From the IMG/VR virus record IMGVR_UViG_3300046674_000295, positions 1 through 37,261 of that record: 37,261 bases of DNA; one strand, 5' to 3'. Under the pieces are notes generated by a model that searched no databases, was not told the origin of the DNA, and saw only the letters and a program-made list of their open reading frames with translations. The translations under genes and the position numbers were made by a program. Shown here piece by piece: positions 1-6,256 of this stretch. The DNA is from a virus. Position 1 is the first letter of the stretch. The number at the start of each line of letters is the position of its first letter.

Positions 1-1400
1 CGTCCGGATCCCTGGCGGCGGGCGACATCTCCGGCGGCGGCTGCGGCTCGCTCGCCGTCACCCAGGTCGGTGCCGGCGGAACGCTGGAGTTCGGCACGGA
101 CGGGCTCGCGGACACGGGCGACACCAGCGTCACGTTCACACCCGCGTCCGGCTCCGCAGGCAAGTACTTGACGGGCGACCTGGGCGCGCAGTTCGCTGCC
201 GACTCGACGACGTACTGGCAGACCGTCGAGTTCTGGATCAAGACGACCACGCCGTCCAGGGCGATCCTCGGGATGTTCGAGTCGGGCCTCGACCACCAGA
301 TCGTCTACGCCCTGAGCGCCAGCGGCGTCCCGACCATCGAGCACACCGACTCGGGCGGCACGCTCACCGTCTACACCTCGGGCGGCGCCAGCGTCACCGA
401 TGGGAACTGGCACCACATCGTCCACGACGGCTACCCCACCAAGCAGCTGTACGTGGACGGCGTCGCGAGCTCCTTCACCAGCAGCATCGTCGACATGGTC
501 GGCCTGCGCTCCATGCACATCGGCGGATACCGCGGCGCCCGCCTCTTCACCGGACAGATCGCGCACGTGGCCGTCACCTCGGTCAACGGCAGCATCGGGG
601 CGACGATCTCCCCGTCCCACTACCAGGCGGCCACGACCGGGTTCTCCGGCGAGGACGCCGACGTCCGGATGGCGAGGCTGGCCCTGTACGCAGGCATCCC
701 GTCGGTGACGATCCTGGGCACCACGCACGACGCGATCGCCTCGCAAGGACCGGGGGGCACCGGCGTCGTGGCGCGCATGCGGGAGGTCGAGTCCACCGAG
801 TCGGGCAAGTTGTACGCCGAGCGGGACTACTACGGCCTGGCGTACCAGTCCCGCGACCTGCGCTACAACCCCGACCCGAGCACCGAGGTCTTCACGATCA
901 ACTATGCCGACCTGGAGCCGGGCAGCAACTACGCGGACGACGACCAGAAGTTGGTCAACTCGGTCGAGGCGAGCAGACCCGGCGGTGCCACGCAGAAGGT
1001 CACTGCGCCTGCCAGCGTCCTGGCGTTCGGCGAGTACCCGCGGCAGCTCGACGTCATCAAGACGTCCGACAACTCGGTGCTGGACGCGGCGTACTGGCTG
1101 GTGTCCCGCTACGCCAACCCCTTGCCGGAGATGCGCGAGGTGGTCATCGAGGCGTACACGATGTCCACCTACCTGGACATCCTCGACGCCGACATCAGCT
1201 CGTACTTCACCGTCACCAGCATGCCGTCGCAGGCCCCCGCGTCTAGCGTCCGCGCCACCATCGAGGGCTACACCGAGACGCTCAAAGAGAAGTCGCACGT
1301 CATCCAGTTCCACACCTCGGCGTCGGCCACCGACAGCGTGTGGGTTCTCGACGACGCGACCTATTCCGTCCTCGGGTCCACGACCCGCCTCGCCTACTGA
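1..1400 (+). CDS. Minor tail protein with LamG-like domain (5' truncated)
   Basis: The frame is open from the window edge (codons start at base 3), so only the last 466 residues are present. A concanavalin/LamG-like sandwich can be read at about residues 55-155, with the typical phrases DGNWHHIV, LYVDG and FTGQIAHVAV. LamG folds bind carbohydrates or proteins and are common in phage tail-tip or fibre proteins, so the inferred role is host-surface contact. The C-terminal half has no recognised motif. The gene lies in a run of same-strand genes that ends in the lysis cassette, the usual place for the last large tail proteins. The N-terminal part should lie downstream of the tape measure if the molecule is circular. 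The LamG call is fairly sure; the exact tail role is inferred. Confidence 0.75.
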   Translation, partial: SGSLAAGDISGGGCGSLAVTQVGAGGTLEFGTDGLADTGDTSVTFTPASGSAGKYLTGDLGAQFAADSTTYWQTVEFWIKTTTPSRAILGMFESGLDHQIVYALSASGVPTIEHTDSGGTLTVYTSGGASVTDGNWHHIVHDGYPTKQLYVDGVASSFTSSIVDMVGLRSMHIGGYRGARLFTGQIAHVAVTSVNGSIGATISPSHYQAATTGFSGEDADVRMARLALYAGIPSVTILGTTHDAIASQGPGGTGVVARMREVESTESGKLYAERDYYGLAYQSRDLRYNPDPSTEVFTINYADLEPGSNYADDDQKLVNSVEASRPGGATQKVTAPASVLAFGEYPRQLDVIKTSDNSVLDAAYWLVSRYANPLPEMREVVIEAYTMSTYLDILDADISSYFTVTSMPSQAPASSVRATIEGYTETLKEKSHVIQFHTSASATDSVWVLDDATYSVLGSTTRLAY

Positions 1401-1412
1401 AAGGGGGCCGTC

Positions 1413-1925
1413 GTGGCCATCCCCGTCATCCGGGCGGAAGCCTTCTATCTGCCGCCACCCGCCCGCCACCCCGAGGACTGGTCACAGGTTCCGCCGGCGC
1501 AGCGGGTGTTCCGGTGGGCCGAGCACCGTCAGCAGCGGCGCCTGGTCCCGCCCGACGGCTACATCCTCGGCCAGCAGGCCTACGCCCGAATCAACCACAA
1601 CCGGTGGGTGGCCGATTGTCCCTGCGGGTCGGCACAGGTGGTGACGCCGTCCGACCCGCGGATCGCCTGCACCGAGTGCGGGCTCGGCTGGATCAAGCTT
1701 GTCTTCCCCGAGGACGTCGCCACGGTGGAGGCGTCCGTCACGGACCAGCTGCCACACGACCGGAACTGGTGGCACCCCGACGACCCGAGCTGGGACCGGC
1801 CGCCACCGCCATCTGAGGATCCGGTCCTGGACGGCATGGTCGCCGAGGCCGCGGCTGCCGCCGGGCTACTGGCCGGCACTCCGCGGTTCTCGCTCTCGCC
1901 CGTGATCGAGGAGGCGACCCGATGA
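1413..1925 (+). CDS. Hypothetical tail-region protein with zinc-ribbon-like cysteines
   Basis: This 170-residue protein starts at GTG, preceded by an AAAGGGGG ribosome binding site. Four cysteines form two pairs, CPC (about residue 70) and CTEC (about residue 91), which resembles a small zinc ribbon. The C-terminal 40 residues are acidic and alanine-rich. The stop overlaps the next start by four bases (ATGA), so it is translationally coupled to the downstream fibre-like gene. I do not recognise a family. Position alone suggests an accessory tail or tail-tip protein. Confidence 0.6.
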   Translation: MAIPVIRAEAFYLPPPARHPEDWSQVPPAQRVFRWAEHRQQRRLVPPDGYILGQQAYARINHNRWVADCPCGSAQVVTPSDPRIACTECGLGWIKLVFPEDVATVEASVTDQLPHDRNWWHPDDPSWDRPPPPSEDPVLDGMVAEAAAAAGLLAGTPRFSLSPVIEEATR

Positions 1926-2419
1926 CGTTCGCTCCGCGCACCTGGGTGGTCGGCGAGGTCGTCACCGCCGCGCTCCTGAACCAAGAGGTGAGGGACCAGT
2001 TCAACACCTTCTTCGGAGCGTGGACGTCGTACACCCCGGCGTGGACCGCGGCCACCACCAACCCGGTCCTGAACAACGGAACGCTCCTCGGCCGGTACAT
2101 GAAGATCGGCCGGACGACGATCGCCGGGTTCACCCTCACCGCCGGCAGCACCACCACCTACGGGTCGGGCACCTACTCCTTCAGCCTTCCGGCGGCCGCG
2201 GCCGCGGCTGGCGTGGACACCATCGGCGGCGCCCGCGCCACCGCCGGGTCCACCTACATCGGGCAGCTGACCCTCGGCAGCGGGCAGTCCGTGGTGAACG
2301 CGACATTTCCGACGTCGGCCACCCCGGCGACCGGGTCGAACATGACGCCGACCACCCCCGCGACGCTGGCCGCCGGACACATCCTGCGCGGGTCCATCAC
2401 CTACGAAGCCGCCGCGTAA
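1922..2419 (+). CDS. Tail fibre-like structural protein
   Basis: This 165-residue protein is rich in Thr, Ser, Gly and Ala, with alternating short beta-type stretches and almost no charged residues after residue 30. That composition is typical of trimeric fibre or receptor-binding appendages. The first 30 residues (WVVGEVVTAALLNQEVRDQF) resemble the N-terminal docking segment seen in many Streptomyces phage and prophage fibre proteins. It starts inside the stop codon of the upstream gene and lies three genes before the endolysin. The function is inferred from composition and position. Confidence 0.6.
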   Translation: MTFAPRTWVVGEVVTAALLNQEVRDQFNTFFGAWTSYTPAWTAATTNPVLNNGTLLGRYMKIGRTTIAGFTLTAGSTTTYGSGTYSFSLPAAAAAAGVDTIGGARATAGSTYIGQLTLGSGQSVVNATFPTSATPATGSNMTPTTPATLAAGHILRGSITYEAAA

Positions 2420-2428
2420 GGAGCATTG

Positions 2429-2920
2429 GTGATCACATCAGCACTCACCCCGGTCCTCCTCGGCCTGCACGCAACCGACGAGGTCCCAGCCAAGACCCTG
2501 CCGATCGGCCTGGGCCCCGGCCTGGGCTACCGCACGCTGCTGCGGGTCACAGTCCCGGTCGCTGCGGGCGACGTACTCGACGTCACCGCCCGGGCGAGAG
2601 TCACCAATGACACCGCGCCGCCATACACGGTCGGTGTGGGTTATCACCTGTGGATGTACGACACGGACAGCGGCCTTGGCAGCAGCGGCCCCTGGACGCA
2701 GATCAGCTCCGACTGTGGCGACAACGTCACCCGTGATCGGCACCATATGCCGCTGGTCACCGACACCATCTACCAGGTCCCCGCGGGCTGGCCAGCCGGG
2801 CACCGGATGACGGTCGTCCTCCGCGGCGACGCCATGTCCACCGCCGCCGACGGCCAGTCCATCACCGTCGACCAGGCCTACGGGCAGCTCACCGTCCGCC
2901 GATATCAGCCCGCAACCTGA
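2429..2920 (+). CDS. Hypothetical late structural or accessory tail protein
   Basis: This protein has 163 residues from the GTG at 2429, which follows an AAGGAG site; a TTG one codon upstream is the alternative start. The sequence looks like a compact beta-sandwich, with alternating hydrophobic strands such as YRTLLRVTVPV, VLDVTARARV and RMTVVLRGD. It has no signal peptide or membrane segment. It is the last gene before the endolysin and a GC-rich hairpin. It may be a tail-tip decoration or carbohydrate-binding module, but I cannot name a family. Confidence 0.55.
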   Translation: MITSALTPVLLGLHATDEVPAKTLPIGLGPGLGYRTLLRVTVPVAAGDVLDVTARARVTNDTAPPYTVGVGYHLWMYDTDSGLGSSGPWTQISSDCGDNVTRDRHHMPLVTDTIYQVPAGWPAGHRMTVVLRGDAMSTAADGQSITVDQAYGQLTVRRYQPAT

Positions 2921-2937
2921 CCCGTCCCGCCCCTGCC

Positions 2938-2959
2938 GCCCCGAGCCGACGGCCGGGGC
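2938..2959 (+). terminator. Weak hairpin between tail genes and endolysin
   Basis: GCCCCG at 2938-2943 pairs with CGGGGC at 2954-2959, followed by GTTTCTC. The stem is short (6 bp), so it may be a partial terminator that separates tail and lysis transcripts. Confidence 0.35.
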
Positions 2960-2982
2960 GTTTCTCATGTCTGGAGATCCGC

Positions 2983-3744
2983 ATGGCCAACCCGATGACC
3001 GCGGCCGAGTGGCGCGCGGCCTTGAAGGCGGAGGGCGTCCGCTTCACCGAGTTCCACGGCTGGGAGACCAGCGGGCGCGACGCTGCCACCGGCAAGCCGT
3101 TCGGCCCCGTCCACGGCGTCCTCAACCACCACACGGCCGGATCCGACTCGCTGAAGGCGGTGACCACCGGCGGGGCGCCGAGCCTCCCGCCGCCGCTCTG
3201 CCACGCGTTCCTGCCCAAGTCGGGTATCGCCGTCCTGGTCTCCTGCCACCGTGCCAACCACGCGGGGCTGGCCGCCGCGAACGTCATGGCGGCGATCACC
3301 GCAGAGAAGCCGCTGCCCAAGCAGGACAAGTCGAGCACTGTCGACGGCAACGACCAGCTGTACGGCATCGAGACGGAGAACCTCGGCAACGGCCGCGACG
3401 CGTACACGAGGGCGCAGTACGACACCTGGGTCCGCTGGAACGCAGCGATCTGCAGGCACCACGGCTGGGGCGCGGGCTCGGTCGCTGGCCACCTGGAGAC
3501 CAGCGTCGAGGGGAAGATCGACCCGGCCGGACCGGTCGAGGGCTACGGCACCCGCGGCAAGTTCACCTTCACCATGGCCCAGCTCCGCAAGGACGTCGCC
3601 GAGCGGCTGACGCATCCGGCCTCGTGGTCGAAGCCGATCACTCTCCCCGCCCCGCTCCCGGGGCCGGCGCCGAAGCCGCAGCCCACCACCGAGCAGCGGC
3701 TCACCTCCCTGGAGCAGCGCGTCACCGAGCTTGAGAAGAAGTGA
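2983..3744 (+). CDS. Endolysin, N-acetylmuramoyl-L-alanine amidase (amidase_2/PGRP type)
   Basis: This 253-residue protein should cut the bond between N-acetylmuramic acid and the stem peptide of host peptidoglycan. The amidase_2 fold is seen as NHHTAG (His49-His50, first zinc ligand), GIETEN (Glu130), GHLETS (His170, second ligand) and KIDPAG (Asp180, in the position of the third ligand). After the catalytic domain comes a Pro-rich linker (about 213-233) and a short coiled coil (TTEQRLTSLEQRVTELEKK) that may oligomerise it. No signal peptide is visible, so release should depend on the membrane proteins encoded just downstream. The ATG at 2983 follows a GGAG site. Confidence 0.88.
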   Translation: MANPMTAAEWRAALKAEGVRFTEFHGWETSGRDAATGKPFGPVHGVLNHHTAGSDSLKAVTTGGAPSLPPPLCHAFLPKSGIAVLVSCHRANHAGLAAANVMAAITAEKPLPKQDKSSTVDGNDQLYGIETENLGNGRDAYTRAQYDTWVRWNAAICRHHGWGAGSVAGHLETSVEGKIDPAGPVEGYGTRGKFTFTMAQLRKDVAERLTHPASWSKPITLPAPLPGPAPKPQPTTEQRLTSLEQRVTELEKK

Positions 3745-3752
3745 GGACCACC

Positions 3753-3935
3753 ATGAAGATCTCCAGCATCGCCAAGTCGATCGTGGCCGGGCTCGCGGCC
3801 GGCGCCTCCGTCGCCGCCACCGCCGTGCAGGACGGGGCACTCACCACCGGGGAGGGCGTGACCATCGCGCTCGCCGTCCTCGCCGCCTGGGGCATCACCT
3901 GGGCGGTGCCCAACAGGGCGAAGGCTGACGCCTGA
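3753..3935 (+). CDS. Small holin-like membrane protein
   Basis: This 60-residue protein starts at the ATG after a GAGGA site. Residues 6-27 and 33-55 are hydrophobic segments, the second one clear (GVTIALAVLAAWGITWAV), followed by a short basic tail (NRAKADA). Its size, position directly after the endolysin and charged C-terminus fit a phage holin that would let the endolysin reach the wall. An earlier in-frame GTG at 3741 would add four residues. The stop overlaps the start of the next membrane protein. Confidence 0.6.
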   Translation: MKISSIAKSIVAGLAAGASVAATAVQDGALTTGEGVTIALAVLAAWGITWAVPNRAKADA

Positions 3936-4366
3936 TGTGGGGCGCGGCGGCGCGGCGGTTCTCCCACCGCCGCGCCTTCCTCGTCGTCCTCGGCCTCGGC
4001 TGGGCCGGGTACGGGGGGCTCGGCATCATCGGCCAGCCCCGGTACGGCACGGCCCGCGGGCTTGCCGAGCTGACCCGGCACGTGCCGGGCGGGCTCGACA
4101 CCCTCGGCTGGATGTGGGTGGGCTGCGGGCTGGTCGCCGCGGCGGCCGGGCTGCTCGTCGAGTGGCCGCGCGTACAGGCGGCAGGGTTCGTGGCGCTCGC
4201 AGTGCCGGGCGGGTTGTGGGCCGGGGTGTTCTCGGCCGCCGCGGCGAGCACCTTCCCCCCGGCGGTGGGCAGCGCCTGCGGGTGGGGGGCGTTCACCATC
4301 GGCGTGGTGCTGGTGTCCGGCATGGACGACCCGCCCCCGCCGTACCTGAGGAAGGCGAGGCGCTGA
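3935..4366 (+). CDS. Multi-pass membrane protein in lysis cassette
   Basis: This 143-residue protein has about four hydrophobic segments (roughly residues 14-32, 58-74, 83-103, 113-128), a basic N-terminus (RRFSHRR) and a basic C-terminus (LRKARR), and no signal-peptide cleavage site. It is coupled by ATGA-type overlaps to the holin-like gene before it and the coiled-coil membrane gene after it. Position suggests an accessory lysis protein or antiholin, but the family is not recognised. Confidence 0.55.
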   Translation: MWGAAARRFSHRRAFLVVLGLGWAGYGGLGIIGQPRYGTARGLAELTRHVPGGLDTLGWMWVGCGLVAAAAGLLVEWPRVQAAGFVALAVPGGLWAGVFSAAAASTFPPAVGSACGWGAFTIGVVLVSGMDDPPPPYLRKARR

Positions 4367-4638
4367 TGGACGTGGGCGCAATGGTTGGGGGCGCCGTCGC
4401 CCTGGTCGTAGGCCTGTTGTCGTGGGGGCAGTCGAGGGCGACCAACAGGCGCTCGGACTTCAGCACGATCGCAGCCGAGCTACGGACGGATCTCGACGCG
4501 GAGCGCAAGCAGCGCAAGCTGCTCACCTCATACGTCATCGATATCTGGCGGTGGGCCAAGCTCGTCGGCCCGGACACGCCGGCCGGACCGGCACCCGCGC
4601 CGCCCGAGCAGCTCGACCTGACACCCTGGCAGCAGTAG
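4366..4638 (+). CDS. Membrane-anchored coiled-coil protein, holin/spanin-like
   Basis: This 90-residue protein has one N-terminal membrane helix (about residues 3-21), then a charged helical segment (about 30-50: IAAELRTDLDAERKQRKLL), then a Pro-rich tail. This layout is common for class III-type phage holins or accessory lysis proteins. It is the last gene of the rightward tail-lysis operon and is followed within 10 bases by a very strong hairpin. The start overlaps the previous stop. The lysis role is inferred from position. Confidence 0.55.
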   Translation: MDVGAMVGGAVALVVGLLSWGQSRATNRRSDFSTIAAELRTDLDAERKQRKLLTSYVIDIWRWAKLVGPDTPAGPAPAPPEQLDLTPWQQ

Positions 4639-4644
4639 ACCGTC

Positions 4645-4680
4645 GCGGCCCCGCTCTCCCCTATGGGAGGGCGGGGCCGC
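4645..4680. terminator. Strong bidirectional terminator between lysis and GntR genes
   Basis: The arms 4645-4660 and 4665-4680 pair over 16 bp with one G-U-compatible mismatch and a 4-base loop, followed by TTTCG. It lies between two convergent genes, so it probably ends the late operon and the leftward gntR transcript. Confidence 0.85.
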
Positions 4681-4698
4681 TTTCGTGCGTCCGGGAGG

Positions 4699-4935
4699 CT
4701 AGGGCTTCGGCAGCTCAGTGACGAACGTGCCGATGCCCGGCTGCATCTGCGCCAGGCCCGCGTCCCGCAGCTCGGTCAACACCCGTCTGGCCGTCATCTG
4801 CGCGATCCCGAACTCTCCGTGGAGTGCCAGCACGCCCGGCAGCTGCGCGCCCGGCGGATACATCCCGTTCGCGATCCGCCCCTCGATCACCTCGTACACC
4901 TGCTGCCATCGCGGGACGTCCGGCTTCCAATCCAT
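4699..4935 (-). CDS. Short GntR-family transcriptional regulator
   Basis: This 78-residue protein consists only of the GntR winged helix-turn-helix: RWQQVYEVIEGRIANG (helix 1), PPGAQLPG, then QMTARRVLTELRDAG (recognition helix) and the wing GIGTFV. It lacks the C-terminal ligand domain of ordinary GntR proteins. Short GntR regulators of this kind are typical of Streptomyces conjugative plasmids and AICEs (KorA/KorSA/TraR group), where they repress transfer genes. The upstream region is rich in CCTAG motifs and carries a divergent promoter for the gene at 5089, so autoregulation is likely. The ATG at 4935 has no good ribosome binding site, and an upstream start at 4998 is possible. The target genes are inferred. 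Confidence 0.8.
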   Translation of the reverse strand: MDWKPDVPRWQQVYEVIEGRIANGMYPPGAQLPGVLALHGEFGIAQMTARRVLTELRDAGLAQMQPGIGTFVTELPKP

Positions 4936-4944
4936 GATCTCGAC

Positions 4945-5014
4945 GCTAGGCAGGACAGGCCTGCCGGGCGAGACGAGATTGCCTGACTCGCCTAGCAACC
5001 CTAGCTACCTAGGT
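4945..5014. promoter_or_regulatory. CCTAG-rich operator region of the GntR gene
   Basis: Four CCTAG(C/G) motifs lie in 70 bases: 4945-4950 (inverted), 4991-4996, 5000-5005 and 5009-5014. CTAG is rare in high-GC Streptomyces DNA. The cluster sits between gntR and the divergent gene at 5089, so it is a likely operator. The 8-mer AACCCTAG (4997-5004) recurs at 17641-17648 in front of the transfer block. Confidence 0.55.
4979..5007 (+). promoter_or_regulatory. Predicted sigma-70-type promoter for the gene at 5089
   Basis: TTGCCT (4979-4984) and TAGCTA (5002-5007) are separated by 17 bases. The predicted transcript start, near 5014, overlaps the CCTAG motifs, so binding of a regulator there would block it. 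Confidence 0.5.
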
Positions 5015-5088
5015 CTACGCTGCGGAGACAGACAGCACCCCCGCAGCCTGGCCGGGCTCGGGGGCGTGGACGACTGGATGGAGTCGAC

Positions 5089-5463
5089 ATGGCGCACCGT
5101 ACCGCCCCAGCCCCCGCGACGACAGGCACCGTCGAGCCACCGCCGGACATCGCCACGATGAGAGAGACGGCGCGCATCCTGCTCGCCGAGAGCGCCCCAC
5201 CCGACGCGGACCTACTGGAGACGCTGACTCTCCAGGTTCGCGGCCACATCGAGGTGCTGATGCCGGACGTACAGGCGGTCGCGGACGGGCTTCCGGACGA
5301 CGACATCCCCCGCTATTGCGCGCTCGCCTGCATCGGCGAGGCCCGGGGCAAGCTGCGCATCGAGGCGCGACCGGGGCTGGCCGCCGGCCTGGCGCACGCC
5401 CGCCGACTGGCCCGGGTACTGAGCGCCTTGTGCGACCACTACGAAGGATTGGCCGCCGCGTAG
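5089..5463 (+). CDS. DUF6415-like hypothetical protein
   Basis: This 124-residue helical protein has the pattern METARILLAE...LETLTLQVRGHIEVLMPDV...CALACIGEARGKL...AGLAHARRLARVLSALCDHYE. It matches what I remember of the Streptomyces DUF6415 family, whose function is unknown and whose genes often lie next to GntR or XRE regulators. The first 20 residues are Pro/Thr-rich and probably disordered. The ATG at 5089 follows a GGAG site and a predicted promoter at 4979-5007. It converges with the XRE gene downstream, leaving one base between the stops. The family assignment is from memory of the sequence pattern. Confidence 0.6.
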   Translation: MAHRTAPAPATTGTVEPPPDIATMRETARILLAESAPPDADLLETLTLQVRGHIEVLMPDVQAVADGLPDDDIPRYCALACIGEARGKLRIEARPGLAAGLAHARRLARVLSALCDHYEGLAAA

Positions 5464-5464
5464 G

Positions 5465-5719
5465 TCAGCGGACGAGTTCGGAGAGTGGGACTTCGAGAGC
5501 GTCAGCGATGCGCTGGAGCGTGGAGACCTGCACATCGGCGCCCGACTCCGCCCGCTGGAGGGTGTACCGGGCGATCCCGGCCGCGAGGTAGAGCGTCTCT
5601 TGAGTCTGGTTCTGCCGTAACCGCTCGTCTCGAATGCGGTCGCCGATCAGGCGACGCCAGGCGGCAAGCCGGTCAACGTCGTCGTCGGATAGGTCTCGCA
5701 CTGAGACACCGTCGGCCAC
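5465..5719 (-). CDS. XRE-family helix-turn-helix regulator
   Basis: The protein has 84 residues if it starts at the GTG at 5719; TTG codons at 5722 and 5728 are alternatives. The XRE/Cro-CI helix-turn-helix is complete: RLIGDRIRDERLRQNQTQETLYLAAGI, then RYTLQRAESG, then VSTLQRIADALEVPLSEL. There is no extra domain, so it could act as a small DNA-binding switch protein. It lies between the DUF6415-like gene and the attP region and is transcribed away from attP. No clear ribosome binding site is visible, which suggests leaderless translation. Its target is unknown. Confidence 0.75.
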   Translation of the reverse strand: MADGVSVRDLSDDDVDRLAAWRRLIGDRIRDERLRQNQTQETLYLAAGIARYTLQRAESGADVQVSTLQRIADALEVPLSELVR

Positions 5720-5829
5720 CAAGATCAAAAAGTCTGCCTAACAGATGAGGCATTGTGTGATCATGCTGGGGGCATAGGCCTGCTGAGGCGTTGGGGCTTA
5801 GGTCCCGGACAGGGCGCCGAGGCAGGGCG

Positions 5830-5856
5830 GGGCGGTCACCCATCGGGTGGCCGCCC
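5830..5856. terminator. Hairpin left of attP
   Basis: The arms 5830-5841 and 5845-5856 form a 12-bp stem with one G-U-compatible mismatch and a 3-base loop. It has no T-tract. It may act as a terminator or a structural element of the attachment region. Confidence 0.45.
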
Positions 5857-5876
5857 TCGCTCATGTCCGCCGACCT

Positions 5877-5900
5877 TTCGGGCCAGCAGCGGGCCAGCAG
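5877..5900 (+). repeat. 24-bp direct repeat flanking attP, left copy
   Basis: This copy matches 6162-6185 at 22 of 24 positions and contains TTCGGGCCAGCA and GGGCCAGCAG. The two copies lie 285 bases apart in the same orientation on either side of the att core. They may bind an accessory recombination protein. Confidence 0.5.
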
Positions 5901-5914
5901 GACGGTACGAGACG
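5901..5914 (-). promoter_or_regulatory. Putative integrase arm-type site (inverted copy)
   Basis: The reverse complement, CGTCTCGTACCGTC, is identical to 6125-6138 on the other side of the att core. An exact inverted 14-mer on the opposite arm fits an integrase arm-binding site of a complete attP. Confidence 0.5.
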
Positions 5915-5928
5915 CCACGAAAACGAGT

Positions 5929-5965
5929 GAGCCCCCGGCTCAGATTGCCTCTGAGCTGGGGGCTC
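5929..5965. terminator. Strong hairpin adjacent to the att core
   Basis: The arms 5929-5944 and 5950-5965 pair over 16 bp with one mismatch and a 5-base loop. It lies directly 3' of the tRNA-like sequence (read on the minus strand), where a tRNA gene terminator would be. It may restore a terminator for the host tRNA after integration. Confidence 0.6.
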
Positions 5966-5970
5966 TTCCG

Positions 5971-6014
5971 TAGACCCTGTGGGACTCGAACCCACAACCA
6001 ATGGATTAAAAGTC
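5971..6014 (-). other. attP: attP core: 3' portion of tRNA-Lys(UUU)
   Basis: Read on the minus strand, this holds the anticodon loop CTTTTAA, the variable region, a full T-arm (GTGGG-TTCGAGT-CCCAC) and the acceptor strand GGGTCTA. The 5' half of a tRNA is absent and the anticodon stem is not complementary upstream of the loop, so this is not a tRNA gene. Tyrosine integrases of AICEs and actinophages commonly use such tRNA 3' ends and restore the host gene on integration. It lies 242 bases from the int stop codon. The predicted host target is a tRNA-Lys(UUU) gene. Confidence 0.85.
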
Positions 6015-6034
6015 TGCGGCGCTCCCATCACGTC

Positions 6035-6152
6035 CCGTATCGCGCCGTGCCACTGAGGCTCGCACCGTATCGTCCGGTGCTGGTCAGAGGCGTTTATCGT
6101 CCGTTCATCGACGACACTTCACACCGTCTCGTACCGTCTCGTATCGCGCCGT
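6035..6152 (+). repeat. Arm-type repeat array between attP core and int
   Basis: At least five degenerate copies of CCGTMTCGNNCCGT occur at 6035-6048, 6065-6078, 6091-6104, 6124-6137 and 6140-6152. The 13-mer CGTATCGCGCCGT is exact at 6036-6048 and 6140-6152. They lie only between the core and int, plus one inverted copy at 5901-5914, as expected for P/P' arm sites bound by the integrase N-terminal domain. Confidence 0.6.
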
Positions 6153-6161
6153 TGCGCGGCC

Positions 6162-6185
6162 TTCGGGCCAGCACGGGGCCAGCAG
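6162..6185 (+). repeat. 24-bp direct repeat flanking attP, right copy
   Basis: This is the partner of 5877-5900 (22 of 24 bases identical). It lies just beyond the arm-site array. Confidence 0.5.
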
Positions 6186-6187
6186 TA

Positions 6188-6217
6188 AGGGCCTCCGACC
6201 CGCAGGTCAGAGGCCCT
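6188..6217. terminator. Terminator of the integrase gene
   Basis: The arms 6188-6200 and 6205-6217 form a 13-bp stem with one mismatch and a 4-base loop. TTTG follows on the plus strand. It lies 40 bases past the int stop and should end the leftward transcript. Confidence 0.65.
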
Positions 6218-6256
6218 TTGCTTGTTCGTCAATTCTATCCAGAGGCTTGGCTGTTG

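Noticed and set aside
5971-6030. tRNA-Lys gene
   Set aside because: Only the anticodon loop, T-arm and acceptor 3' strand are present. The 5' half is absent and the anticodon stem does not pair, so it is an attachment core, not a gene.
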